Origin: SCTG01 sp964384595
GTDB taxonomy: Bacteria; Nitrospirota; Nitrospiria; Nitrospirales; NS-4
DNA length: 48,106 nucleotides
Reading direction: 5' to 3'
NCBI GenBank assembly: GCA_964384595.1
Contig: CAYLLY010000009.1
Location: forward strand, 1 to 48,106
Both the position numbers and the translations under genes were made by a program. Positions 38,783 through 47,386 of this stretch are shown here, in pieces. How positions within the stretch are numbered: the first letter of the stretch is position 1; each line of letters begins with the position of its first letter. The notes under the pieces were generated by a model. That model ran no database searches, had not been told where the DNA came from, and was given only the letters and a program-made list of their open reading frames with translations.

Positions 38783-39039
38783 TGGCGAGTGGCGACAAAA
38801 TCGCGGCTCTCGAAGCCAAGGTCAAGGAGATCATCAAGCACTCCGCCGAGGTGAAGCGGCGGACGGCGCTGCTGGAAACCCGTCTGCGGGAAGCCGACGC
38901 CAGGCTGGCCCGGCAGTCCGCCGAGGCCCGGCGCTGGGAGAAAGAGCGCGACTGGGTCCGCGGGCGCCTGAAGAAAATCCTCGGCGAACTCGAACTGATC
39001 GAATCCGACGGCGACAAGGATGAGGGAGGTGCACGGTGA
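38782..39039 (+). CDS. small coiled-coil protein preceding zapA
   Basis: 85 aa, almost entirely helical with heptads (ALEAKVKEIIKHSAEVKRRT, LLETRLREADARLARQSAEA), ending in a short acidic tail. It resembles ZapB/SlyX-type or septum-associated coiled coils in size, and its place immediately before zapA (4-bp overlap, GTGA) suggests a partner in Z-ring dynamics. That function is inferred from position only. The ATG overlaps the previous stop codon. Confidence 0.75.
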   Translation: MASGDKIAALEAKVKEIIKHSAEVKRRTALLETRLREADARLARQSAEARRWEKERDWVRGRLKKILGELELIESDGDKDEGGAR

Positions 39040-39326
39040 GCCAGACGTTTGAGGTTGAGATTTACGGCCAGCGGTACGCCGTCCGGGGGGAGGCCGAGCA
39101 GGCTTACGTAGCCGAGTTGGCCCGTCAGGTTGATGAGCAGATGCGGACGGTGGCGGCGGGCATGAAGGCGGCCACGCCCACGAGGGTGGCGGTTCTGACC
39201 GCCCTGAATCTCGCGCATGAGCTCCACCAGGCTCGCAAGCTCCAGCAGGAGAATGCGGAGAGCGTGGAAAAGCTTGCCGAGGGGCTCCTCGAATCGATCG
39301 AGGAGACACTCGGCGGCTCGCGGTAG
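39036..39326 (+). CDS. zapA: cell division protein ZapA
   Basis: 96 aa. The N-terminal beta-hairpin FEVEIYGQRYAVRGEAEQAY and the helix VAELARQVDEQMRTVA, then a coiled-coil tail, are the ZapA pattern. It binds FtsZ polymers and crosslinks Z-ring filaments. GTG at 39036 is in the overlap with the preceding gene. A promoter and a non-coding region follow, as is common after zapA. Confidence 0.93.
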   Translation: MSQTFEVEIYGQRYAVRGEAEQAYVAELARQVDEQMRTVAAGMKAATPTRVAVLTALNLAHELHQARKLQQENAESVEKLAEGLLESIEETLGGSR

Positions 39327-39338
39327 GGCCTTTTGTCT

Positions 39339-39366
39339 TGCAAGGTGGTAGGTGTTTTGCTACACT
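39339..39366 (+). promoter_or_regulatory. promoter of the RNA locus after zapA
   Basis: TTGCAA, a spacer of 16-17 bp and TACACT (39361-39366). The start is expected near 39372, with no ORF following for about 460 bp. Confidence 0.65.
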
Positions 39367-39371
39367 GCGTA

Positions 39372-39575
39372 TGAACGGGAGTTTGAGTATCCCGTTGGCG
39401 GAAGGCCCTACCGCTGGTAGGGTTCATGATGAAGGCAGCACAGGTTGACGTACTGAGCGCAAGCGGTTCTCGAAAGACTGAACGGCGAATCGGATAAGCG
39501 AGATGCGGACAGGATTGAGCCTGAGCGATCACGGGCCCGTCCAAGGGCCACAGTGGGCACGGTCAGGGTCCTGAC
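39372..39575 (+). ncRNA. candidate non-coding RNA, 6S-like by position
   Basis: The 509-bp gap 39327-39835 has a good promoter but no supported ORF. The first ~60 nt fold well: ATGAA/TTCAT encloses CGGGA-TCCCG and a CCCTACC-GCT-GGTAGGG hairpin. A GTCAG/CTGAC hairpin lies at 39562-39574, where I place the end tentatively. zapA is followed by 6S RNA (ssrS) in many bacteria, and zapA-6S-rny order is known, so 6S is the first hypothesis. I could not draw a convincing closing stem and central bubble, so both identity and 3' end are uncertain. Nothing is recognised in 39576-39828. Confidence 0.45.
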
Positions 39576-39835
39576 AAACCGGGGAGTGGCGTGTGCGGGT
39601 TCGGTGATGATGAGGGGAAATTGCTGTTGATGGCGTTTCTTGAAGAGTTGAAGCCACCTCCTGAACTGTCTCCCGGCTTATCTTTCGTCGTCGGTCGGTC
39701 GCGCGGCGCTCTTTCGTAAACAACCTTCCGTCTGCTTTCCCACCAACGTATTCTCTCTCCCGCTCCTGGAATACCTGCGCAGGGTTGACGGCGGTGTCTT
39801 GTGGGACGTATCCGCCGCCCTCGGCATGAAGGGAG

Positions 39836-41410
39836 GTGGGTGCCATTACAGAGCTGGCTATCATTATCGTTGCGGGCGCGGTGGGCGCGGCCATCGGGGT
39901 CGGCATGCTCTGGCTTATTCAGGGCAAGGTCGTCGCCTCCCGGCTCCGTGAGGCCGAAGAGCGTGCGGCGCAGAGCGTCAAGGCGGCCGAGAAGGAGGCG
40001 GCGGCACGAGCCCGGGAGGCCCAGATCGAGGCCAAAGGGATGATTGTCCAGGCCAGGGCTGACCTGGAAAAGGAGATGCAGGTTCAGCGGGCGGAAATTC
40101 TCACCCTGGAGAAACGTCTGCTGCAGAAAGAGGAAGCGCTGGACCGCAAAGTCTCCAACTGCGACCGGCGCGAATCAGAACTCCAGAAGAAAGATAAGGC
40201 GGTCGCGCTGCGCGAAAAGGAAGTCGACGAGAGGGCGGCCGACGCGGAGCGCCTGCTCCAGGAACGGACGAAGGCGCTCGAGTACGCCTCCGGCATGACG
40301 GCCGACGAAGCCAAGGCGTCCCTGCTGGCGCAGGTCGAGAACGACGCCAAGTTCGAAGGCGCCAAAATGATCAAGCGGATCCAGGATGAGACCAAGGAGA
40401 TCGCCGACCGGGAGGCGAAGGAAATCATCACCCGGTCCATCCAGCGGATCACGCGGGATTACGTGTCGGAGGCCACGATCTCGGTGGTGGCGATTCCCAA
40501 CGACAGTATGAAAGGGCGGATCATCGGGCGGGAAGGCCGGAACATCCGGGCGCTCGAGGCCGCGACGGGCATTGATCTCGTGGTGGACGAGACGCCCGAA
40601 GCGGTGCTCATTTCCGGGTTCGACCCGTTGCGCCGCGAGATCGCCAAGGTTTCCCTGGAGCGGCTCATGGCGGACGGGCGAATCCATCCGACCCGCATTG
40701 AAGAGGTAGTCGAGAAGGTCAAGAAGGACCTGGATAAGATGATGATCGAGGAGGCCGAGAAAGTGCTCTTCGAGCTGGGGATTCCGAACGTCAACCCGGA
40801 GATCATCAAACTGCTGGGCAAGCTGAAGTTCCGGACGAGCTACGGCCAGAACAACCTCTGGCACGCGCGAGAAGCGGCCTACATCTGTGGGATCATGGCC
40901 TCGGAGCTGGAATTGGACGTCAAGCTGGCGCGGCGCGGCGCCCTGATGCATGATATGGGTAAGGCGCTGAGCCAGGAGGAAGAGGGCCCGCACGCCATCA
41001 TCGGCGCGGACTTCGCCAAGAAATACGGGGAGGAAGTCAGGGTCGTGAACGCCATCGCCGCGCACCACGAGCAGGTCGAGCCGATCTGCCCTGAAACGGT
41101 GCTGGTGGCCGCGGGCGAAGCCCTGTCGGCGGCAAGACCGGGCGCGCGCCGCGAAACCGTCGAGGCCTATATCAAACGGCTGGAGAGGCTGGAGAAGCTC
41201 GCTGTGGACTACAAAGGTGTGGACAAGGCCTACGCGATCCAGGCCGGGCGGGAGATCCGGGTGATTGTGAAGCAGGAGGCGATATCGGACGCCGAGTGCG
41301 CCGTGCTGTCGCGGGACCTCGCCCGCAAAATCGAGCAGGAGCTCACGTATCCCGGCCAGATCAAGGTCACGGTGATCCGCGAAAGCCGCTACGTGGATGT
41401 TGCAAAGTGA
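39836..41410 (+). CDS. rny: ribonuclease Y
   Basis: 524 aa: an N-terminal membrane anchor (ELAIIIVAGAVGAAIGVGML), a long coiled coil (about 40-190), a KH domain with the GREGRNIRALE loop, and an HD domain with HxxxH-D type residues in ARRGALMHDMGKAL. RNase Y is a membrane-tethered endonuclease starting mRNA decay. The start is unclear: the listed GTG lies inside the Shine-Dalgarno GGGAGG (39831-39836), whereas an ATT at 39845 has an ideal 8-nt spacing. First gene of an overlapping chain with ymdB. Confidence 0.94.
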   Translation: MGAITELAIIIVAGAVGAAIGVGMLWLIQGKVVASRLREAEERAAQSVKAAEKEAAARAREAQIEAKGMIVQARADLEKEMQVQRAEILTLEKRLLQKEEALDRKVSNCDRRESELQKKDKAVALREKEVDERAADAERLLQERTKALEYASGMTADEAKASLLAQVENDAKFEGAKMIKRIQDETKEIADREAKEIITRSIQRITRDYVSEATISVVAIPNDSMKGRIIGREGRNIRALEAATGIDLVVDETPEAVLISGFDPLRREIAKVSLERLMADGRIHPTRIEEVVEKVKKDLDKMMIEEAEKVLFELGIPNVNPEIIKLLGKLKFRTSYGQNNLWHAREAAYICGIMASELELDVKLARRGALMHDMGKALSQEEEGPHAIIGADFAKKYGEEVRVVNAIAAHHEQVEPICPETVLVAAGEALSAARPGARRETVEAYIKRLERLEKLAVDYKGVDKAYAIQAGREIRVIVKQEAISDAECAVLSRDLARKIEQELTYPGQIKVTVIRESRYVDVAK

Positions 41411-42186
41411 AAATCCTGTTCATCGGCGACATCGTGGGCGAGCCGGGCCGCAAGACCGTGGCTCGGCACATGCCGAAGCTCGTCCGGGACCGTGGGGTGG
41501 ACTTCGTCATCGCCAATGCCGAGAACGCGGCGGGAGGATTCGGCGTCACGCCGGACGTGGCGAAGGAACTGTTCTCGGTGGGTGTCCACGTGATCACCAG
41601 CGGCAATCACATCTGGGACAAGAAGGAAATCATCGACTACATCAGGAACGAACCCCGGCTGCTGCGGCCGGCCAACTATCCCCAGGGTGTTCCCGGAAGC
41701 GGCAGCGTGGTTGCGACGGCCGCGTCGGGCGAGAAGGTCGGGGTTCTGCAGTTGATGGGCCGCGTGGCCATGCCGACGCTGGATTGCCCGTTCCGGGTGG
41801 GGCGGCACGAGGTCGAGGCGCTCCGGCGGGAAGCGCGGACCGTGATCGTGGACATGCATGCGGAGGCAACCTCCGAAAAGGTCGCGATGGGCTGGTACCT
41901 GGACGGGGACGTCAGCGGCGTGTTCGGGACGCACACGCATATCCAGACGGCCGATGAGCGCATTCTGCCCAAGGGAACGGCCTATCTCACCGAAGTCGGC
42001 ATGGTCGGCCCGAGCGAGTCCGTGATCGGCATCAAAAAGGAAATCGCCATCGAAAAGTTTCTGACCCAGATGCCGCGCCGCTTCGAAGTGGCCCCCGGGC
42101 CCTGCGTGTTTTCGGCGGTGCTGTTCGAAGTGGACACCGCCGTGGGAAAGGCCCTTTCCATCGAACGACTCCGTATTCAGGATTGA
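41407..42186 (+). CDS. ymdB: YmdB-type metallophosphoesterase (TIGR00282)
   Basis: 259 aa, VKILFIGDIVGEPGRKTV start. Metal ligands of the calcineurin-like fold are visible: GDIVG, NAENAAGG, SGNHIWD, VDMHAEATSEK and GTHTHIQTAD. YmdB homologues hydrolyse 2'3'-cyclic nucleotides and are routinely encoded beside rny, hinting at a role in RNA turnover. GTG at 41407 overlaps the rny stop (GTGA). xseA starts 4 bp after its stop. Confidence 0.94.
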   Translation: MKILFIGDIVGEPGRKTVARHMPKLVRDRGVDFVIANAENAAGGFGVTPDVAKELFSVGVHVITSGNHIWDKKEIIDYIRNEPRLLRPANYPQGVPGSGSVVATAASGEKVGVLQLMGRVAMPTLDCPFRVGRHEVEALRREARTVIVDMHAEATSEKVAMGWYLDGDVSGVFGTHTHIQTADERILPKGTAYLTEVGMVGPSESVIGIKKEIAIEKFLTQMPRRFEVAPGPCVFSAVLFEVDTAVGKALSIERLRIQD

Positions 42187-42190
42187 CCGG

Positions 42191-43549
42191 ATGCCCGGCG
42201 GACCGCCTCCGCGAGCGCTCTACACCGTTTCGGCCCTTACCGCTCTCCTGCGCCTGCACATCGAGTCCGCGTTTCCCGACATCTGGGTAGAGGGGGAAGT
42301 CTCCAACCTCCGCTTTCCCACCTCCGGCCATGCCTACTTCACGCTCAAGGACGCCAACAGCCAGATCCGGGCGGTCCTGTTCCGGTCCGCCGGCCGAGCC
42401 CTGCGGTTTGCGCTCCAGGACGGCATGCATCTGGTGTGCCGTGGGCGCATCACCGTGTACGAACCCAGAGGCGACTATCAGGTGATCGTCGAGTACGCCG
42501 AGCCGAAAGGCGTGGGGGCGCTGCAGCTTGCCTTTGAGCAGCTCAAGGAGCGGCTGGCGGCCGAAGGCCTCTTTGATCAGGCGAGGAAGCGGCCTCTGCC
42601 GTTCCTTTCGCGCCGGCTCGGGGTGGTGACTTCGCCGACCGGCGCGGCGATCAGGGATATCCTGCAAGTCGCCCGCAAGCGGTTTCCCGGGATCGAGATC
42701 GTGGTGAACCCGGTGGCGGTCCAGGGCGACAGCGCGGCCGGCGAGATTGCCCGCGCGATCGAGGAGCTCAACGAGTCCGGCGGCTTCGATGTCCTGATCG
42801 TCGGGCGCGGGGGCGGATCGCTCGAGGATCTCTGGCCCTTCAATGAAGAGATCGTCGCCCGGGCCATTGCGGCCTCGCGCATCCCCGTCGTCTCGGCCGT
42901 CGGGCACGAGATCGACTACACGATCGCCGACTTCGTGGCCGATGTGCGGGCGCCTACGCCGTCGGCGGCCGCCGAACTGGTGGTACGCAACCGGCAAGAC
43001 CTGCTCAACCGCGTCAAGGGCCTGGGGGAGCGGACCCTGCAGGCGATGCGTACCGATCTGCGGGACCGTCGCGCGCGCGTCGGAGCCGAGCGGCGCGGCC
43101 TCCTCGATCCGACCGCGCTGGTGGCGCGGGCCATGCAGCGCCGCGACGATCTCGAGATGCGCCTGCGCCTGGCCCAGGCGAACCGTCTCGGCGCGGTGCG
43201 GGCGGCGGTCGAGGCGCTCAAGCAGGAGGCCCTGCTACACAGCCCGGTCCAGCGGATCCGGCGCGGCTTGACGATGCTGCCCCAGCTTCGACTGAGGCTC
43301 CATCAGCGGATACAGGTGGCGCTCGAACTGTGGCGCCGATCTCTCCAGGAGGCGGTCGGCTCTGTCCATGCGCTGAGCCCGCTGGCGATCCTGGCGCGGG
43401 GGTACAGCATCACCCGCCGGTGGCCCGGCCTGACGGTATTACTCGCCGCGGCGGACACGGTTCCCGGCGAAACGGTGCACATCCGGCTGGCTTCGGGCGA
43501 ACTATTGTGCGAGATCAGACGAGCCGGCGAGAAACTGTTACCGGATTGA
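42191..43549 (+). CDS. xseA: exodeoxyribonuclease VII large subunit
   Basis: 452 aa. The N-terminal OB-fold (PDIWVEGEVSNLRFPTSGHA) is followed by the catalytic domain (RLGVVTSPTGAAIRDIL, GRGGGSLEDLWPFNEE, SAVGHEIDYTIADFVAD) and a long coiled coil that wraps with XseB. The C-terminus has ILARGYSIT. It degrades single-stranded DNA from both ends and serves in repair. The neighbouring xseB completes the enzyme. Confidence 0.96.
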   Translation: MPGGPPPRALYTVSALTALLRLHIESAFPDIWVEGEVSNLRFPTSGHAYFTLKDANSQIRAVLFRSAGRALRFALQDGMHLVCRGRITVYEPRGDYQVIVEYAEPKGVGALQLAFEQLKERLAAEGLFDQARKRPLPFLSRRLGVVTSPTGAAIRDILQVARKRFPGIEIVVNPVAVQGDSAAGEIARAIEELNESGGFDVLIVGRGGGSLEDLWPFNEEIVARAIAASRIPVVSAVGHEIDYTIADFVADVRAPTPSAAAELVVRNRQDLLNRVKGLGERTLQAMRTDLRDRRARVGAERRGLLDPTALVARAMQRRDDLEMRLRLAQANRLGAVRAAVEALKQEALLHSPVQRIRRGLTMLPQLRLRLHQRIQVALELWRRSLQEAVGSVHALSPLAILARGYSITRRWPGLTVLLAAADTVPGETVHIRLASGELLCEIRRAGEKLLPD

Positions 43550-43596
43550 TTCACGGGACGGGCGGCGTATAATGCGGGACACGGAGGCTGAACGGA

Positions 43597-43863
43597 GTGG
43601 CGACGGTCAAATTTGAAGAAGCGTTGGCCAGGTTGGAAGCGATCGTGGCCGAACTGGAGCGGGGCGAGTTACCGCTGGAAGACTCCATGCGGATTTTCGA
43701 AGAAGGGATCAAGCTCTCCAAAGTGTGTCTCAAGATGCTCGATGACGCCGAGCGCAGGGTGGAGATTCTCGTCAAGGACAAGGACGGCCGGAAGCGGACG
43801 CGTCCGTTCGAATTAGAGGAGAAGAGTGAGGCCGGCCAGGACAACGGCGACGTCGAAGATTGA
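43597..43863 (+). CDS. xseB: exodeoxyribonuclease VII small subunit
   Basis: 88 aa, two-helix protein with the family motif FEEALARLEAIVAELERGEL and DSMRIFEEGIKLSKVC. A charged tail follows. GTG start after GGAG. It overlaps tlyA by 38 bp, so its acidic tail is encoded in the same DNA as the TlyA N-terminus. Confidence 0.95.
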   Translation: MATVKFEEALARLEAIVAELERGELPLEDSMRIFEEGIKLSKVCLKMLDDAERRVEILVKDKDGRKRTRPFELEEKSEAGQDNGDVED

Positions 43864-44644
43864 CTCGGGCAAAGGCTCCGTCTTGGCGGAGCCGGGGCGG
43901 GCGGGTGCGAAGGCGACGGAGCGGTTGGACCTGGCGATGGTTCGACGCGGGCTTGCGGAGAGCCGGGAACGGGCCCAGGCGCTCATCCTGGCCGGCGTCG
44001 TCAGCGTCGCCGGGCGAGTCGCCCGCCGAGCAGCCCAAGCCATTCCACGCGAGATTCCGATCGAGGTGGCCGGACCCGGGCACCCCTATGTGGGTCGTGG
44101 CGGCCTCAAGATGCAGGCGGCGTTGGAGGCCTTCGGCATTGATCCGGCCGGCATGGTGGCATTGGACATCGGAGCCTCGACGGGAGGCTTTACGGACTGC
44201 CTCCTGCAGCACGGCGCGGCGCGTGTCTATGCCGTGGATGTCGGCTACGGCCAACTGGCCTGGCGCCTCCGGCAGGATCCCCGCGTCGTGGTGATCGAGC
44301 GATGCAACGCGCGGTACTTGGATCGGTCGCATGTTCCTGAGCCGGTGGAGTTGGCCGTCATCGACGTGGCGTTCATTTCCCTCACGATGATTCTTCCGGC
44401 CGTCCGGGCGTGCCTGGCTCCGGGCGGGCAGGTGGTGGCGCTGCTCAAGCCGCAGTTCGAGATCGGCAAGGGAAAGGTAGGGCGGGGCGGCATCGTCCGG
44501 GACGAGCGTCTCCGGCGGGAGACCGTCGCGAAGGTCCGCGGCGCCGTCGTGGCTCAGCGCTGGGAGTGGTGCGGGGAGATCCCGTCGCCGATCGCCGGGC
44601 AGAAGGGGAACGTCGAGTACTTGATCAGGCTGCGTCCCTCATGA
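43826..44644 (+). CDS. tlyA: TlyA-family rRNA methyltransferase
   Basis: 272 aa: an S4-like RNA-binding domain (about residues 30-90, RLDLAMVRRGLAESRERAQA) and a FtsJ-like methyltransferase domain with the SAM motif LDIGASTGGFTDCLL. The tetrad residues are in VGRGGLKM (K), VDVGYGQL (D), LLKPQFE (K) and GNVEYL (E). TlyA proteins 2'-O-methylate 16S and/or 23S rRNA. GTG at 43826 is preferred because GAGGAG sits 4-5 nt before it; a later start would lose only a disordered lead. The epimerase ATG overlaps its stop. Confidence 0.92.
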   Translation: MRPARTTATSKIDSGKGSVLAEPGRAGAKATERLDLAMVRRGLAESRERAQALILAGVVSVAGRVARRAAQAIPREIPIEVAGPGHPYVGRGGLKMQAALEAFGIDPAGMVALDIGASTGGFTDCLLQHGAARVYAVDVGYGQLAWRLRQDPRVVVIERCNARYLDRSHVPEPVELAVIDVAFISLTMILPAVRACLAPGGQVVALLKPQFEIGKGKVGRGGIVRDERLRRETVAKVRGAVVAQRWEWCGEIPSPIAGQKGNVEYLIRLRPS

Positions 44645-45570
44645 AGATTCTGGTGACGGGAGGAGCGGGGTTTATCGGCTCGCACATCGTGGACCGGCTC
44701 GTCCAGGAAGGGTACGAGGTCGTGGTCGCCGACAACCTGTCGACAGGCAAGCGGCGGAACGTCAACCGCGCGGCCACGTTCTATCGCACAGACATCGGCA
44801 GCTGGTGGCTGGAGCGGGTCTTTCGCCGCGAGCGGCCCGCTGTTGTGTGCCACCACGCGGCCCAGATGGACGTGCGGCGCTCCGTGCAGGATCCGATGTT
44901 CGATGCCGAGACGAACATCCTGGGCACGCTCAACGTCCTGCGGAACGCCATCAAGTATGGAGTCCGCAAGTTCATCTTCGCGTCCTCCGGGGGAGCGGTG
45001 TACGGAGAGCCGGAAAAGCTTCCGGTTTCGGAGTCCCACCCCACGCGGCCGGGGTCGCCCTATGGCATCAGCAAGGCGGTGGGGGACGAGTACCTGCGCT
45101 ATTTCCGCGACGCCGACGGACTGGAGTATGTGAGCCTCAGGTATGCTAACGTATACGGCCCGCGCCAGGACCCCTACGGGGAGGCGGGCGTGGTGGCCAT
45201 CTTCACGCAGAAAATGCTGCAGGGCGAACAGCCGATCATCAACGGGAACGGCCGGCAGACCCGCGACTTTGTCTATGTGGACGACGTGGTCGAGGCGAAC
45301 ATCGCCGCCCTGAGCAAGGAGGCCCACGGGATCTATAACGTGGGAACGGGGCAGGAAACGACCATCAACGAACTGTTCGGCATTCTGGCCGGGCTCATCA
45401 ACCCGTCCGTCCGCGAGGTCCACGGGCCGGCGAAAAAAGGGGAGCAGTTGAGGATCGCGCTCGACTCATCCCGGCTCCACCGGGAACTGGACTGGGACCC
45501 GAAGGCCTCGCTGAAAGACGGCCTGGCGCGGACCGTGGACTACTACCGGCAACTGGGGCGCACGTCCTGA
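44641..45570 (+). CDS. NAD-dependent sugar-nucleotide epimerase (GalE-like)
   Basis: 309 aa short-chain dehydrogenase/extended fold. NAD motif GGAGFIG (7-13), catalytic SSGGAVYG and YGISK (Y-x3-K), YANVYGPRQDP and the YVDDVVEANIAAL substrate block. The layout matches UDP-glucose 4-epimerases and related UDP-GlcNAc epimerases. Exact substrate cannot be told; no sugar operon adjoins. It ends the rny-ymdB-xseA-xseB-tlyA chain, its ATGA overlapping tlyA. Confidence 0.9.
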   Translation: MKILVTGGAGFIGSHIVDRLVQEGYEVVVADNLSTGKRRNVNRAATFYRTDIGSWWLERVFRRERPAVVCHHAAQMDVRRSVQDPMFDAETNILGTLNVLRNAIKYGVRKFIFASSGGAVYGEPEKLPVSESHPTRPGSPYGISKAVGDEYLRYFRDADGLEYVSLRYANVYGPRQDPYGEAGVVAIFTQKMLQGEQPIINGNGRQTRDFVYVDDVVEANIAALSKEAHGIYNVGTGQETTINELFGILAGLINPSVREVHGPAKKGEQLRIALDSSRLHRELDWDPKASLKDGLARTVDYYRQLGRTS

Positions 45571-45572
45571 GC

Positions 45573-45590
45573 CCCCCTCAGTAGAGGGGG
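45573..45590. terminator. hairpin between the epimerase and rhodanese genes
   Basis: CCCCCTC (45573-45579) and GAGGGGG (45584-45590) pair perfectly around a 4-nt loop. It lies at the convergent ends, within the last codons of the rhodanese gene, and can serve both strands. Confidence 0.6.
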
Positions 45591-45898
45591 ACCGACGGGT
45601 CGACTTGCTGGGACCAGGCGACGATGCCCCCCGTGAGGTTTTTGACGTTTCTGAACCCTTGCTGGAGGAGGAACTGGGTGGCGTCCATGCTCCGCATCCC
45701 CATTTTGCAGTGGATGACGATCTCGCCGTTGGGATCGAGTTTTTTGTACTCGGTTGCCAGTGTGCCCAGCGGAATGAGTTGAGCGCCCGCGATTTTGGCG
45801 ATGTTATATTCCCAGGGCTCCCGCACGTCGATGAGGACGACCGGCTCACCCTGATCAAGCTTCTGCTTCAACTCCTGGACCGTGATGGTGAAACCCAT
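45578..45898 (-). CDS. single-domain rhodanese-like protein
   Basis: 106 aa with VVLIDVREPWEYNIAKIAGA, and the active-site loop HCKMGMRS with its catalytic cysteine at about residue 64. GlpE/PspE-like single rhodanese domains carry sulfur as persulfide. It has no signal peptide, so it acts in the cytoplasm. It could exchange sulfur with the IscS system, which is far away in the window. Confidence 0.92.
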   Translation of the reverse strand: MGFTITVQELKQKLDQGEPVVLIDVREPWEYNIAKIAGAQLIPLGTLATEYKKLDPNGEIVIHCKMGMRSMDATQFLLQQGFRNVKNLTGGIVAWSQQVDPSVPLY

Positions 45899-45971
45899 GA
45901 TGCGAATCCTCCCTGTGGAGGTGATAGTAAGGCGGCGTTCTTCCTGCTGTCAACCAATGGAGGGCAAATGA

Positions 45972-46328
45972 ATGGTGACCGGGAAAAGCGACTCCGACCC
46001 CGTTTCTGAAGGCGGCGATGCCATTGTCGTGCTGATTACGTCGGCCTCCCGGGAAGAGGCCGACCGGATTGCCCGACGACTGGTTGAGGATCGGCTGGCC
46101 GCCTGTGTCAATGTCGTGCCCCAGATAAGGTCGCTCTTTGTATGGGAGGGGAAGCTTTCCCAGGAGGATGAGGTGCTCCTGGTGGTCAAATCGCGCCGAT
46201 CCCGGTTCGAGCAACTGGCGGCGGCCGTCAAGCACCTCCACAGCTACAGCGTGCCGGAGATCATCGCCCTGCCTGTCGTCGTAGGGTCCACCGACTACCT
46301 CCGGTGGGTGTCCGAGTCCACGCCCTGA
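45972..46328 (+). CDS. cutA: CutA-family protein
   Basis: 118 aa. The CutA1 signatures are ITSASREEADRIARRLVEDR, LAACVNVVPQIRSLFVWEGK and HSYSVPEIIALPVV. It forms a trimer like PII proteins and is linked to divalent cation tolerance, though its molecular role is unsettled. The ATG at 45972 adds about 15 residues to the usual N-terminus; a later start is possible. Divergent from the rhodanese gene. Confidence 0.93.
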   Translation: MVTGKSDSDPVSEGGDAIVVLITSASREEADRIARRLVEDRLAACVNVVPQIRSLFVWEGKLSQEDEVLLVVKSRRSRFEQLAAAVKHLHSYSVPEIIALPVVVGSTDYLRWVSESTP

Positions 46329-46459
46329 AGATATTGCCCCTGCCAACATGGGTGATTCTCTCACGATAATGACGGCTTTGGTCGAAAAATCCCTAGGGCA
46401 TATTGACATTTCCGGAGGGGGTATGGTACTCATTCGCCCTGCTTTCATGGCCGGGGTGT

Positions 46460-47386
46460 ATGAGTCAATCTGATCACGAATTCCATATCGTCGTCTTTCC
46501 GGGCGCGACCTCGCGTCCCCGCCGGTTCAGCATCAGGCGGCGGACCGTCAAGGTTCTCCTGGTCGCCGGCTTGCTGGCGGCCATCGTCGAAGCGCTGTTC
46601 CTGGTCCAGTACGTGACCCGAAGCGGGGAGATCTGGGAGTTGGAGGCCCTCCGGTCGGAAGCGGTCCAACACCGCCAGCAGGCCAGCGTGCTGTCGTCGT
46701 CGTTGGAAGACCTCAGGAAGCAATTGTCGACCATGCGGGAAGTGAACATCCGGATCCGGATGATGCTTGGGCTGGATCCCCCGAAGGTGCCGCCGTCGCC
46801 CTTGGGCCTGGGCGGGAAGGAAGAGTCCAGCGCAGTCATGCAGCCGGGCGGGCTGGGAGGTGAGCGCGAAACGCTCGTCAGCGTCGCCGCGCAATTGCAG
46901 CAGAAACTGACGTGGTTGAAGGATGAGGCCGTTATCCAGGAACAATATCTGCGCGAGCTGAAAGGCATTGTCGGCGAGCGGAAGGCGCAATGGGCGTCAA
47001 CGCCGTCGATCTGGCCGGTGCGGGGCTGGGTCTCTTCGGGGTTCGGGCGGCGGGTGTCGCCGTTCACGGGCAGGGACACCATGCACGGCGGGGTGGATAT
47101 CACGGCGCCGCTGCGCACGCCGGTGATCGCGCCCGCCGCAGGGACCGTCACTTTTGCAGGGACCGAAGCGGGCCTGGGCAACACCGTCAGCATCTTGCAC
47201 GGGTACGGCATGCGCACGATTTACGGGCACATGGACAAGCTCAAGGTGAAGACGGGCCAGAACGTCAAGCGGGGAGACCTGCTCGGCTGGGTCGGCAATA
47301 CGGGCCTTTCGACCGGCCCGCACCTTCATTATGAAATCGAAGTCGGCGGGGCCGCCGTTGACCCGCTGAAGTATATTATTGATTAG
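46460..47386 (+). CDS. M23-family peptidoglycan endopeptidase
   Basis: 308 aa: a short cytoplasmic lead, one membrane helix (about residues 30-50), a periplasmic coiled coil (EALRSEAVQHRQQASVLSSS), and a C-terminal LytM/M23 domain with zinc ligands in TMHGGVDI and GPHLHYE. It has NlpD/MepM-like architecture and cleaves or regulates cleavage of peptide crosslinks. ATG at 46460 is selected by alignment of the cytoplasmic lead; TTGACA at 46403-46408 is a plausible -35. It overlaps the next, convergent gene by 11 bp. Confidence 0.93.
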   Translation: MSQSDHEFHIVVFPGATSRPRRFSIRRRTVKVLLVAGLLAAIVEALFLVQYVTRSGEIWELEALRSEAVQHRQQASVLSSSLEDLRKQLSTMREVNIRIRMMLGLDPPKVPPSPLGLGGKEESSAVMQPGGLGGERETLVSVAAQLQQKLTWLKDEAVIQEQYLRELKGIVGERKAQWASTPSIWPVRGWVSSGFGRRVSPFTGRDTMHGGVDITAPLRTPVIAPAAGTVTFAGTEAGLGNTVSILHGYGMRTIYGHMDKLKVKTGQNVKRGDLLGWVGNTGLSTGPHLHYEIEVGGAAVDPLKYIID

